Assembly: GCA_964564785.1 (NCBI GenBank)
Contig: CAZMCT010000117.1
Location: 1 to 12,534 of the forward strand
Direction of reading: 5' to 3'
Source: CAZMCT01 sp964564785
Lineage (GTDB): Bacteria; Planctomycetota; Phycisphaerae; UBA1845; Fen-1342
DNA: 12,534 bases
Part shown: positions 1-7,560 of the stretch, piece after piece
How positions within the stretch are numbered: position 1 is the stretch's first letter
Layout of the letters: every line of letters starts with the position of its first letter
Made by a program: the position numbers and the translations under genes
The notes under the pieces: model-generated
Database searches by the model: none
Seen by the model: the letters and a program-made list of their open reading frames with translations, nothing else
What the model was told of the DNA's origin: nothing

Positions 1-2
1 GC

Positions 3-224
3 ACGGCGCTGGGGTTCGAGCGGCTGCCCGCGCGCGGGCGGCGGCGGGAGCGGCGGCCGCGGCGCGCGGCGCGCGCGGCGCTTCGCCGGCGTGCGGCCGA
101 CGAGGACGAGTTCGACGTGGACGACCTGCTGGCGAAGATCAGCCGCAGCGGGCTCGCGTCGCTCACGCCTGAGGAGCGGGCGCGGCTTGAGGCGGCCCGC
201 CAGGCGCGGCTGAGACGGAAGTAA
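3..224 (+). CDS. C-terminal end of a rhomboid-family intramembrane protease (partial)
   Basis: An open frame enters from the left edge and stops with TAA at 222-224, giving 73 codons. The first 35 or so residues are a very Arg/Ala-rich basic linker encoded by almost pure G/C. The last 38 residues begin DEFDVDDLLAKISRSG and continue LASLTPEERARLEAARQ. This matches the pattern of the small acidic-then-helical domain at the cytosolic C-terminus of many bacterial rhomboid proteases (D-x-I/L-L-x-K-I-S-x-x-G-x-x-S-L-T-x-x-E-R). That is family knowledge from memory, not a search. The catalytic Ser/His membrane core lies outside the window, so the assignment rests on the tail alone. The same tail can occur on other membrane proteins. 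The gene converges on the beta-propeller gene with 37 bases between the stops. Confidence 0.6.
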   Translation, partial: TALGFERLPARGRRRERRPRRAARAALRRRAADEDEFDVDDLLAKISRSGLASLTPEERARLEAARQARLRRK

Positions 225-234
225 ACGGCCGGCC

Positions 235-267
235 GGTCAGGGTGCCGGTCAGGGGGGCGGGTCAGGG
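235..267. repeat. Three near-tandem copies of GGTCAGGG in a convergent gap
   Basis: GGTCAGGG occurs at 235-242, 247-254 and 260-267, so the spacing is 12 and then 13 bases. The repeats fill the 37-base gap between the two convergent stop codons and just enter the end of the propeller gene. I see no T-rich tract or strong stem that would make this a standard terminator. It is probably a small local duplication. Confidence 0.5.
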
Positions 268-1683
268 GGCCGGGCGGGAGTGCGGGGCGTCCGCCGCGAT
301 GGCGACCAGCCGCTTCTGCGTGGCCACAAACAGCGTGTCGCCAGCCACCGCGGCCGACGAGTAGATCCCGCTGCCGAGCTCGAGCCGGGCGAGTTCGCGC
401 AATTCGCGTCCGGCTGCGACGAACACGAGCTCGCCGTCCACGTTTCCGAGGATGACCTGGCCGTCGGCCAGGCAGGGCGAGCCCCACACCGCCGCCTTCA
501 TGTCGTAGCGCCACAGTCGCGTCCCGCGCTCCGCGTCGAGGCAGTAGAGATAGCCGGCCAGATCCGCCGCGTATACCAAACCGTCGCCGACCACGACGCT
601 TGAAAGCGTGCGGCCGAAGTCCTTGTCGCCGAAGTGCCACACGCGGCCGCGGGTCGTGATCTCGCCGCGCTGCGTCGCGTCGATCGCGTAGAGGTGGCCG
701 GGGCCCTTCATGCTCTCGGGGTCGTCGCCCACCGCCAGGTAAACGCGGTCGTGGGCGATGACCGGCGTGGCGACGATGCTGGTCTTGGTGCCGCTGCCGT
801 CGGGTTCCCAGACGGCGCCCGGTGGGTTCAGGTCGAATGTCCAGAGCGGCTCGCCGGTCGGCGGTGCAAACGCGTAGCACCAGCCGTCGCCGCCCGCGAA
901 TACGACCTGGTCCGCGCCGCCGATCCGCCCCAGTGCCGGCGAGGACCACTGGCCGTGGAGGATGCGCTCGCCCGGATCGCTCCGCTGCCACACCACCTTT
1001 CCGGTCCGCGCGTCGACCGCGAGAAACGAGGGGGCCGCCGGCCGCGGCGGCTTCTCGTGCTCGTCGTCCACGCCGTTTCCGGTGCAGACGAACACCCGGC
1101 CGTCGGCGACCAGGGGTGAGCTGGCGGCCAGGTTGTGCGGCCAGACGCCGAGCTCCTTCATCATGTCGAGCACCCACACGACGTCGGCATCCTGCCGCTC
1201 CGAGTACCGCTCGTCGGTGACGGGCCCGTCATTCTCGCCGTCGGCGAAACCGGCCAGGTCGAGACAGACCAACTCGCAACGGTTGCTGACGTAAAAGACG
1301 CGGTCGCCGGCGATGCACGGTGACGACGCTACGCCCTGCTCGGGCCAATCGTTCGCGGGCCCGCTCGCCAGCTTCGCGTGCGTGGCCTGCCAGAGCAGCC
1401 GGCCGTCGGCGGCGTCGAAACAGAGCACGCAGCCGGCGTCGCCGGTCGTATGCGGGCGGAACCGGCCGCCGTTGTTGGTGCCGACCAGCACGCGGCCGGC
1501 CGCGACGACGGGGCCGCCGTAGGTCTGGCTGCCGAGCGGGGCGATCCAGCGGATGTTCTCGCGCGTCTCGAGGTTGAACTGGTGCGGGATGTTCCGAGCG
1601 TCTGCGACCGCGTTCCGCTCCGTCCGGCTGCCCCACATGGGCCAGTCGCCACCCAAGGCGGTGACGCTCGCCACCACGGCCAT
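262..1683 (-). CDS. PQQ-like (WD40-like) beta-propeller repeat protein
   Basis: The protein has 473 residues from the ATG at 1681-1683 to the TGA at 262-264. It is built of repeated propeller blades: a small-residue S-S-P or T-P step (about residues 119-122, 187-190, 246-249, 304-307, 400-403) followed by G-D/G-x-V-(F/Y) strands and a strand ending in an L/V-W-type tryptophan (LLW, VVW, PLW, RVW, RLW). This is the PQQ_2-type propeller often annotated as a PQQ-binding-like repeat protein. Such proteins are usually periplasmic, and no catalytic residues can be pointed to. The mature part seems to start at DWPMWG (residues 13-18), as in many planctomycete relatives. The start is uncertain. The reading frame stays open to a GTG at 1825-1827 inside the repeat element after nuoN. 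The stretch just before the ATG (Arg-rich, then CLMAVVASVTALGG) looks like a signal peptide whose start is not obvious. No Shine-Dalgarno is seen. A functional link to complex I is not implied by sequence. Confidence 0.85.
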   Translation of the reverse strand: MAVVASVTALGGDWPMWGSRTERNAVADARNIPHQFNLETRENIRWIAPLGSQTYGGPVVAAGRVLVGTNNGGRFRPHTTGDAGCVLCFDAADGRLLWQATHAKLASGPANDWPEQGVASSPCIAGDRVFYVSNRCELVCLDLAGFADGENDGPVTDERYSERQDADVVWVLDMMKELGVWPHNLAASSPLVADGRVFVCTGNGVDDEHEKPPRPAAPSFLAVDARTGKVVWQRSDPGERILHGQWSSPALGRIGGADQVVFAGGDGWCYAFAPPTGEPLWTFDLNPPGAVWEPDGSGTKTSIVATPVIAHDRVYLAVGDDPESMKGPGHLYAIDATQRGEITTRGRVWHFGDKDFGRTLSSVVVGDGLVYAADLAGYLYCLDAERGTRLWRYDMKAAVWGSPCLADGQVILGNVDGELVFVAAGRELRELARLELGSGIYSSAAVAGDTLFVATQKRLVAIAADAPHSRPAP

Positions 1684-1773
1684 CAGGCAACGGGCGGTTC
1701 GCGGGCATCGGTGGACCGGTGACCCGACGAAATGAGGACGGGGCCGCGCGTTGCGTGGCGGCACAGCAAACCA

Positions 1774-1855
1774 CCGCCCCGCCGGGGCGGAGAAAGATGA
1801 CTGCCGGATTCCGTAGGCTGCGCCCACGGCTACTTACCGTCGCCCCGCTGGGGCG
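1774..1855. repeat. Paired GC hairpins in the nuoN/propeller spacer
   Basis: Two related palindromes lie 50 bases apart. CCGCCCCGCCGGGGCGG at 1774-1790 has a 7-bp stem with a 3-base loop, and CGCCCCGCTGGGGCG at 1841-1855 has a 6-bp stem with a 3-base loop. Between them is a GC-rich segment with the words GGCTGCGCCCACGGCTAC. The nuoN stop codon (TAA at 1834-1836) lies just before the second palindrome, so the element reaches into the gene. Read on the minus strand, the 1774-1790 stem follows the nuoN stop and is followed by TGGTTTGCTG. It could weaken or end transcription, but the T tract is too poor for a confident terminator. The symmetric layout suggests one mobile or dispersed palindromic unit rather than two unrelated stems. 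Confidence 0.6.
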
Positions 1856-3507
1856 CGCGTTGCCCAGCCGGGGGCCGGTTCTGCATTCTTCGCATCTTGG
1901 TGTCTCGGCGGCGGAATCGAACTGCCGGCTGCAACCTGCGGCGTGAACAGGTTGACCGACAACGCGTCCGCCTGTCGGCCGAGCCGACTGAAGCCGACGG
2001 TGCCCAGTAGCAGCAGCGCTACCGCGCAGCCCGCCACGAGCACGACGCCGCCCAGCGGCGACCGGAACGCCGCCAAATCCGGATCGTCGACGAGGAACAT
2101 CTGGCGGATGACCCGCACGTAGTAGTACAGGCTGATCGCGGTGTTGATCACCGCCACGCCCACCAGCACCCACAGCCACGGCTGCTCCGCCGCGGTCCGC
2201 CCCAGTGCCAGGATCAGGAACCACTTGGCCGCGAACCCACCCAGCGGCGGCAAACCCACGAGCGAAAACAGGCACACGGCCAGCGGCACCGCCACCCACG
2301 GCGCCCGCCGTCCCAGCCCGGTGAACGCGCTCAGGTGATCCGTCCCCGTTTGCCACACCACCACCGCCGTCGCGCCGAACGCACCCGCGTTCATCACCAG
2401 ATAGACCAGCAGATATGCGACCACGGCCGCGACGCCCGGCCGAGGACCATCGCGCGCCTGGATGAAGATGGCCGCGGCCATCATCATGTAGCCCGCGTGG
2501 GCGATCGACGAGTACGCCAGGATCCGCTTGACGCTTTCCTGTCGCAGCGCGGCCAGGTTGCCGACGGTGCACGTCACGGCCGCGATCAACCCGATGGCAT
2601 ACGCCAGCCACGGCAGTACCGGCCCCGGTCCGATATTGAACGCGTCGACCAGCCGCAGCAGCAGGCCCAGGCCGGCCGCCTTGCTGGCCACGCTCAGCCA
2701 GGTCGTGACTTCGATCGGGGCACCCTCGAACACGTCGGGGCACCACAGGTGCATCGGCACGGCCGCGATCTTGAAGGCGATGCCGGCGCCGATCGCCACG
2801 AGGGCCAGCCAGAAGACCGGGCCGGCAGCAAGCTGCCCGGCCGCGACCGCGCGGGCGATCCGCGCGGCGTCAAGCGAACCGGAGAGGCCGAACAGCAGCG
2901 AGATGCCCCAGAGCATGATCGCCGCCGCCCCGGCGCCGAAGATCACGTACTTGAGGGCGGCCTCGGCCCCCGGCCGCGAGCGGCGGTCGCTGGCGACGAT
3001 GGCGTAGCTGGGCAGCGAAGCCGTTTCCATCGCGATGACCATGACCAGCAGGTTGAGCGTGCCGACCATGACCAGCATGCCCAGGGCGCTGGTAAGCAGC
3101 AGGACGAAGAACTCGGGCGAGCCGTAACCAATCGCGGGCGCCGTGGTGCCGGGCCTGATTGTGGGCTGTCGCGCGGCGCGCTGCACCGCGCCCACCAGCC
3201 ACAGCCAGCAGATCAGCACGAGGAACAGGAACAGCAACAGGCGGAAGAAGACCGTGAAGCGGTCGGCGACGATCAGCGGCGCCACGCCCGGCGGCGTCAG
3301 GCCGCCCAACCCGTCCGCGGCCACGTCGCCCGCGACCGCGCCGGTGGTCAGCAGCCCGGCCACCGCGCCGGCCATCGCGACCAGCGCGGCGATTAGTCCA
3401 CTCCGCCCGGCAAGCAGCGGCACGACCAGCACGGCCACGATCGTTCCGACCAGCACGAGCTCGGGCGCGAACAGCCGCAGTTCCGAAGGCGAGGGAGTCC
3501 AGGTCAT
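1834..3507 (-). CDS. nuoN: NADH-quinone oxidoreductase subunit N (antiporter-like proton pump)
   Basis: NuoN is the antiporter-like subunit of the complex I membrane arm next to NuoA/J/K and translocates protons. From the ATG at 3505-3507 the protein has 557 residues and about 14 hydrophobic segments. The family's key charges are present: Glu161 in METASLPSYAI, Lys246 in FKIAAVPMHLWCPDVFEGAP, and Lys428 in GGFAAKWFL. The SVKRILAYSSIAHAGYMM motif is intact. An upstream GTG at 3511-3513 is possible; neither start has a good Shine-Dalgarno, because the spacer is a short-period repeat. The protein is longer than typical NuoN (about 480-500 residues), partly through a hydrophilic tail (about residues 527-557, PPPRHQDAKNAEP then Ala/Arg-rich) that is encoded by repeat sequence. 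It is the last nuo gene of the operon, 21 bases after nuoM if the ATG is used. Confidence 0.95.
   Translation of the reverse strand: MTWTPSPSELRLFAPELVLVGTIVAVLVVPLLAGRSGLIAALVAMAGAVAGLLTTGAVAGDVAADGLGGLTPPGVAPLIVADRFTVFFRLLLFLFLVLICWLWLVGAVQRAARQPTIRPGTTAPAIGYGSPEFFVLLLTSALGMLVMVGTLNLLVMVIAMETASLPSYAIVASDRRSRPGAEAALKYVIFGAGAAAIMLWGISLLFGLSGSLDAARIARAVAAGQLAAGPVFWLALVAIGAGIAFKIAAVPMHLWCPDVFEGAPIEVTTWLSVASKAAGLGLLLRLVDAFNIGPGPVLPWLAYAIGLIAAVTCTVGNLAALRQESVKRILAYSSIAHAGYMMMAAAIFIQARDGPRPGVAAVVAYLLVYLVMNAGAFGATAVVVWQTGTDHLSAFTGLGRRAPWVAVPLAVCLFSLVGLPPLGGFAAKWFLILALGRTAAEQPWLWVLVGVAVINTAISLYYYVRVIRQMFLVDDPDLAAFRSPLGGVVLVAGCAVALLLLGTVGFSRLGRQADALSVNLFTPQVAAGSSIPPPRHQDAKNAEPAPGWATRAPAGRR
1881..1915. 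repeat. Short-period repeat read into the nuoN C-terminus
   Basis: On the minus strand this reads CCGCCGAGACACCAAGATGC followed by GAAGAATGCAG. It consists of loosely repeated GA(G/C)ACnnnGA(A/T)GC words resembling the CACAGAG-type spacer elements elsewhere in the operon, but it is a different sequence. It is in frame with nuoN and encodes PPPRHQDAKNAE, which is unlike the membrane-protein composition before it. I read it as a dispersed repeat that has extended the gene. The identity as a genome-wide repeat is inferred from its word structure only. Confidence 0.45.
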
Positions 3508-3513
3508 CAACAC

Positions 3514-3546
3514 ACTCGTGACTCGTGACTAGTGGCCAGTGACTAG
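3514..3546. repeat. Tandem/direct repeat in the nuoM/nuoN junction
   Basis: On the plus strand ACTCGTG occurs twice in tandem (3514-3520, 3521-3527). It is followed by two copies of GTGACTAG (3525-3532 and 3539-3546) on either side of the 6-base palindrome TGGCCA (3533-3538). The block covers the nuoM stop codon (TAG at 3529-3531) and encodes the last residues of NuoM (LVTGH). It also occupies the place where the ribosome site of nuoN should be. This is a different repeat type from those in the other nuo spacers. Confidence 0.7.
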
Positions 3547-5139
3547 CAACTCTGTGATCTGGCTCAGCGTCCCGTTCATGAAGTTGAACAGCGACTGCTG
3601 CGGGAGCACGCCCAGCACGATCGCCAGCAGGCCGAGCGGGGCGAGGATCGCGATCTCGCGCGCGTTGGCGTCCGGGTAGCCCTCGTACTCCGGCCGCCGC
3701 GGGCCGAGATAGACGCGCTGGATCATCCACAGGATGTAGCCGGCGGTCAGGATGACGCCCGTCGCGGCCACCACCGCCGCCGACTGGGCCCAGGTCATCC
3801 AGGGGTGGATACCGCCGGCCGCGAACGTCGCGACCAGCACCCAGAACTCGCCGATGAAGCCGCACAGGGCCGGCAGGCCGAGCGAGGCGAAGAAGCCCAG
3901 CGTGGCCAGCGAGCCGTAGACCGGCATCGTCAACCACAGCCCGCCGAACTTGTTGATCTCGCGGTGGTGCGCGCGGTCATAAATGACGCCGACCAGGAAG
4001 AAGCACATCGGGCTGGAAATGCCGTGGGCGATGACCTGGAACATGGCGCCCTGCCAGCCCGCGGGCGTCATGATCGCCAGGCCGAGCAGGACATAGCCCA
4101 TGTGGCTGATCGAGCTGTACGCGACCAGGCGCTTGAAGTCGGTCTGGGCCATGGCGCACAGCGCCCCGTAGATTATGTTGATCAGCCCCAGGACGGCCAG
4201 GCCGTACGCCGCCCACGCGCCGGCCGCGGGCAGGATCGGGTAGCTGATCCGCATCAGGCCGTAGGCCCCCATCTTCAGCAGCACACCCGCCAGAATCATG
4301 CTGATCGGCGTGGGCGCCTCGACGTGGGCGTCGGGCAACCAGGTGTGGAACGGGAACACCGGGATCTTGACCGCGAAACCGATGTACAGCAGCGCGAACA
4401 TCAGCGGGGCGAAGCGGAACCCGAGGAACAGCGTGGTCGGCTCGTTGAACGTCTTGTGAACAACGGGGTCGGTCGCGAGCTTGATCAGGTCAAAGGTGCG
4501 GTAGCCGACGGGGGCGTAGAAATAGAACGCCAGGATCACGACCAGCATCAGCACACTGCCGGCCAGGGTGTAGAGGAAGAACTTGATCGCGGCGTATTCC
4601 TTGCGCGGGCCGCCCCAGACGCCGATGAGGAAGTACATCGGTAGCAGCATCACTTCCCAGAAGATGTAGAACAGGAAGAAGTCGAGCGCGCAGAACACGC
4701 CGAGCATGCCGGTCTCGAGCAGCAGGAACAGGCAGAAATACCCGCGGGCCCCGCGGCTGACCTTCCAGTGCTCGAAATTCCAGCTCGCCAGGCAGGCCAG
4801 GAAGCTGATCAGCGTCGTCAGAATGATGAGCGGGAAACTGAGACCGTCGACGCCGACGAAATACTCGATCGGGGTCGAGCTGTCGCCCGTGCCGAGCGTG
4901 ATCCAGGTCAGCTTCGTCACCTGGTGGAGCTTCTGGCCGTAGCCCGGGCCGAAGATCTCGGCCGCGCCCGACTGCCACCAGTCGAAGCTCTGGAACAGGC
5001 CCAGCGACAGCAGGAGCGTCAGGCCGGTGGCCACGACCGCGATCATCTTCACGGCCCGCGTGCCGGGCACGATCAGGCACAGCCCGGCCGCGATCGTCGG
5101 CAGGAAGATGATCCAGTTCAGCAGGTTTCCGTATTCCAC
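3529..5139 (-). CDS. nuoM: NADH-quinone oxidoreductase subunit M (antiporter-like proton pump)
   Basis: NuoM is the middle antiporter-like proton channel of the complex I membrane arm. The protein has 536 residues and starts at GTG (5137-5139), supported by GAGGA seven bases upstream. The family signatures are all visible: Glu162 in FWEVMLLPMYFLIGVWGG, Lys258 in FAVKIPVFPFHTWLPDAHVEAPT, QTDFKRLVAYSSISHMGYV at 332-350, His372 in VIAHGISSPMCFFLVG, and Glu431 in CGFIGEFWVL. These are the residues tied to proton transfer in E. coli NuoM (Glu144, Lys234, His348 and Glu407 equivalents). The length is slightly above the usual 490-510, mainly in the loop before FVGVDGLS (residues 53-92). It lies 128 bases downstream of nuoL, across a palindromic repeat element, and its final codons lie in another repeat. 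Confidence 0.97.
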   Translation of the reverse strand: MEYGNLLNWIIFLPTIAAGLCLIVPGTRAVKMIAVVATGLTLLLSLGLFQSFDWWQSGAAEIFGPGYGQKLHQVTKLTWITLGTGDSSTPIEYFVGVDGLSFPLIILTTLISFLACLASWNFEHWKVSRGARGYFCLFLLLETGMLGVFCALDFFLFYIFWEVMLLPMYFLIGVWGGPRKEYAAIKFFLYTLAGSVLMLVVILAFYFYAPVGYRTFDLIKLATDPVVHKTFNEPTTLFLGFRFAPLMFALLYIGFAVKIPVFPFHTWLPDAHVEAPTPISMILAGVLLKMGAYGLMRISYPILPAAGAWAAYGLAVLGLINIIYGALCAMAQTDFKRLVAYSSISHMGYVLLGLAIMTPAGWQGAMFQVIAHGISSPMCFFLVGVIYDRAHHREINKFGGLWLTMPVYGSLATLGFFASLGLPALCGFIGEFWVLVATFAAGGIHPWMTWAQSAAVVAATGVILTAGYILWMIQRVYLGPRRPEYEGYPDANAREIAILAPLGLLAIVLGVLPQQSLFNFMNGTLSQITELLVTGH

Positions 5140-5146
5140 GTCACGA

Positions 5147-5151
5147 TCCTC
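5147..5151 (-). promoter_or_regulatory. Ribosome binding site of nuoM
   Basis: GAGGA on the minus strand sits seven bases before the GTG at 5137-5139. It decides in favour of this GTG as the start of nuoM. It lies between the repeat element and the gene, so the insertion left the translation signal intact. Confidence 0.65.
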
Positions 5152-5164
5152 GATCCAAGGCTAA

Positions 5165-5260
5165 CCCCAGAGACACAGAGAACACGGAGAGCCACAGAGT
5201 CCAGACCATTCGATTGTCCCGCTGTGCATCCTCTGTGACCTCTGTGTCTCTGTGGTGTTC
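5165..5260. repeat. CACAGAG palindromic element, copy 1 (nuoL/nuoM spacer)
   Basis: Two inverted arms flank a central stretch. The left arm (5165-5199) is made of CACAGAG-type words. The right arm (5230-5260) is its imperfect reverse complement. A 13-base perfect inverted repeat, CAGAGACACAGAG, lies at 5168-5180 and 5240-5252. The element begins only a few bases after the nuoL stop codon (5268-5270) and ends about 25 bases before the nuoM start. It fills essentially the whole 128-base spacer. In RNA it would fold as a long imperfect hairpin. Related copies lie in the nuoK/nuoL and nuoH/nuoJ spacers. Confidence 0.8.
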
Positions 5261-5267
5261 CTCTTCT

Positions 5268-7541
5268 TCACCGAAACGCTACCCACAAGACGATCGCGGC
5301 CACACTCCCGGCGGCGAACAGCACGTAATTCCGCACGCGGCCGACCTGCGGGCTGCGGACCAGGCCGCCGACGCCCCAGGTGGCACGGCCGACGCCGTTC
5401 ACCGCGCCGTCGACCACGCCCTGGTCCAACACGATGCCGCTGAACGCGGACAGCCGCTCGGTCACCCACGCCGACAGGTTCACCAGCCCGTCGATCACGT
5501 ACTTGTCGAACGCGTAGCTGATGCCCTTCAGGGCGTGCGTCCCGCCGACCAGCACCGCCCCGTACAGCTCGTCGAAATAGAACTTGTGCTCCAGCAGCGT
5601 GTGCAGCGGCCGCAGGGCCGTCGCCAGCCGCGTTGCCACGCCCAGACCGCGGCGGTAGATCAGCCAGGCCGCGACGAAGCCGACCACGAACGCCCCGCCG
5701 ACCGCCCAGGCCAGCACGTCGTGGGCCGCATGGTCGATCAACGTCCCGTGGGCGTGGGCCGCGTCGACCGCGTGGCCGTCGAACGCGGCTGTCAGGAACG
5801 GGTGCGGGGCGGCCGCGGCCACCAATGGCCGGAACAGCACGTAGCTCGAGACGAACGTGCCGAGCGCAAGCACGATCAGCGGGATATACATGAGCGGCGA
5901 CTCGTGCGCGTGGTGGTAGACGTGCTCGTCGCGCGGCTGGCCCATGAACGTCAGCCACCAGGCCCGCATCATGTAGAAGGGGGTGACGTAAGCCATGATG
6001 ACGGGGATCAGGAACAGCGTGCGCCACAGCCACGGCGCCCCGGCCTGACTTGCGAGTTCGGGAGCCGCGGTCCGGGCATCGTGGGCCGGGCCCGCGGCCT
6101 GTCCGTGCTCCTGGAAGGCTGCGAGGACGATCGGACCGCCGTCCGTCCCATCCCTGCGCGCGTTGCCACCTTCCCCCGTTCCCACGTGGTCTCGTGCAGC
6201 GTGTGTTCCGTCGTGATGCTCACGCCCATAGGCGCGGTGCCACGCCACCGCGAGGATTTCGTCCTTGCTGAAGTATCCGCCCAGGCCGATGCCCGCCAGC
6301 GGAATGCCCGCCCCGGCGATCGCCAGCACGCCGACCAGGAAGGTCGCGGCCGTCACCGGCATCTTCCGCCACAGCCCGCCCATCTTGCGCATGTCCTGCT
6401 CGTGGTGCGTGCCCTCGATCACCTGGCCGGAGCCGAGGAACATCAGGGCCTTGAAGAACGCGTGCGTCAGCAGGTGGAACAGCGCCGCGATCCACGCCCC
6501 GACGCCCATGCCCAGCATCATGTAGCCGAGTTGGCTGATCGTGCTGTACGCCAGCACCTTCTTGATGTCGGTCTGGACGATCGCGACGAGAGCGGCGAGC
6601 GTCAGCGTGATGCAGCCGATGACCGCCACGAAGAGCTGCGCCCCCGGCGTCAGCAGCACGAAGATCCGCGCCGTCAGGTACACGCCCGCCGCGACCATCG
6701 TGGCGGCGTGGATCAGGGCGCTGACCGGCGTGGGGCCCTCCATCGCGTCCGGGAGCCACACGTGCAGCGGGAACTGGGCCGACTTGCCGATCGCCCCGCA
6801 GAACAGCAGCACGCCCATCCAGGTCGCGTAACTGACCCCGAGGAACGTCCCGGTGAACAGCGGCCCGCCCGCCTGCCAGTGGTCCTGGAACCGCTCGGCC
6901 GCCCCGCGCAGCGACAGGTCGCCGAGGAACAACAGCGCCATCCCCAGGCCGATGATGAACCCGAAGTCGCCCACGCGGTTGGTGATGAACGCCTTCATCG
7001 CCGCGGTGCTGGCGCTTTTCTTGTGGAAATAGAACCCGATCAGCAGGTAGGAGCACAGCCCCACCAGCTCCCAACTGATGAACAGCAGCAGCAGGCTGTC
7101 GGCGATCACCAGCAGCAGCATGCTGAAGTCGAACAGGCACAGGTACGTGAAGAAGCGGTGGTACTTGCTGACGTGGTCGATCTCGTCGCTGTGCCCGGCC
7201 ATGTACCCGACGCTGAACAGGAAGATGCACGTGCTGACCAGCGTGACCATGAAGTACATGATCAGCGTCAGGCTATCGAGGTTGACGCCGAATGCCAGCG
7301 GCACGCTGCCGAGTGTGGCCCAGGCGTAGGGACCAGTACGGGCGGCGAGCCGACCGGCGGCGTCGAGCCCCTGCCACTGCACCAGCGCGACCGTCGAGAG
7401 CACGCAGCTCGTCGCAATCACGGCCACGGCCGTCCAGCCCGCCAGCGGCTTGCCCAGCCGGCTGCCGAAGAAGGCCAGCAGCACGAACCCCGCCAGGGGC
7501 ACCAGCACGCCGCAGACCAGGAGCAGCTCGATATTCGACAT
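5268..7541 (-). CDS. nuoL: NADH-quinone oxidoreductase subunit L (distal proton pump with lateral helix)
   Basis: NuoL is the outermost antiporter-like subunit of complex I, with the lateral helix that runs back along the membrane arm. From the ATG at 7539-7541 (GAGAG six bases upstream) the protein has 757 residues; an adjacent ATG at 7542-7544 is the alternative. Key residues are Glu158 in FISWELVGLCSYLLIGF, Lys253 in AIGKSAQFPLHVWLPDAMEG, the QTDIKKVLAYSTISQLGYMM motif at 323-342, the HLLTHAFFKALMFLGSG stretch at 356-372, and Lys426 in GGYFSKDEIL. The C-terminal part contains the HKFYFDELY motif and terminal hydrophobic helix expected of the lateral-helix region. The protein is about 100-140 residues longer than E. 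coli NuoL. Most of this is a hydrophilic, His- and Gly-rich insertion at residues 437-502, directly after the KDEIL helix. The gene is separated from nuoK and nuoM by the same class of palindromic element. Confidence 0.97.
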   Translation of the reverse strand: MSNIELLLVCGVLVPLAGFVLLAFFGSRLGKPLAGWTAVAVIATSCVLSTVALVQWQGLDAAGRLAARTGPYAWATLGSVPLAFGVNLDSLTLIMYFMVTLVSTCIFLFSVGYMAGHSDEIDHVSKYHRFFTYLCLFDFSMLLLVIADSLLLLFISWELVGLCSYLLIGFYFHKKSASTAAMKAFITNRVGDFGFIIGLGMALLFLGDLSLRGAAERFQDHWQAGGPLFTGTFLGVSYATWMGVLLFCGAIGKSAQFPLHVWLPDAMEGPTPVSALIHAATMVAAGVYLTARIFVLLTPGAQLFVAVIGCITLTLAALVAIVQTDIKKVLAYSTISQLGYMMLGMGVGAWIAALFHLLTHAFFKALMFLGSGQVIEGTHHEQDMRKMGGLWRKMPVTAATFLVGVLAIAGAGIPLAGIGLGGYFSKDEILAVAWHRAYGREHHDGTHAARDHVGTGEGGNARRDGTDGGPIVLAAFQEHGQAAGPAHDARTAAPELASQAGAPWLWRTLFLIPVIMAYVTPFYMMRAWWLTFMGQPRDEHVYHHAHESPLMYIPLIVLALGTFVSSYVLFRPLVAAAAPHPFLTAAFDGHAVDAAHAHGTLIDHAAHDVLAWAVGGAFVVGFVAAWLIYRRGLGVATRLATALRPLHTLLEHKFYFDELYGAVLVGGTHALKGISYAFDKYVIDGLVNLSAWVTERLSAFSGIVLDQGVVDGAVNGVGRATWGVGGLVRSPQVGRVRNYVLFAAGSVAAIVLWVAFR

Positions 7542-7560
7542 CATCGACTCTCAAAAGCTA

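Noticed and set aside
58..80. Z-DNA-like alternating GCGC tract
   Set aside because: It lies in the Arg/Ala-rich linker of the rhomboid-type gene and is explained by codon composition.
2335..3396. Plus-strand open frame opposite nuoN
   Set aside because: Arg/Asp/Gln-rich antisense shadow of nuoN without family motifs.
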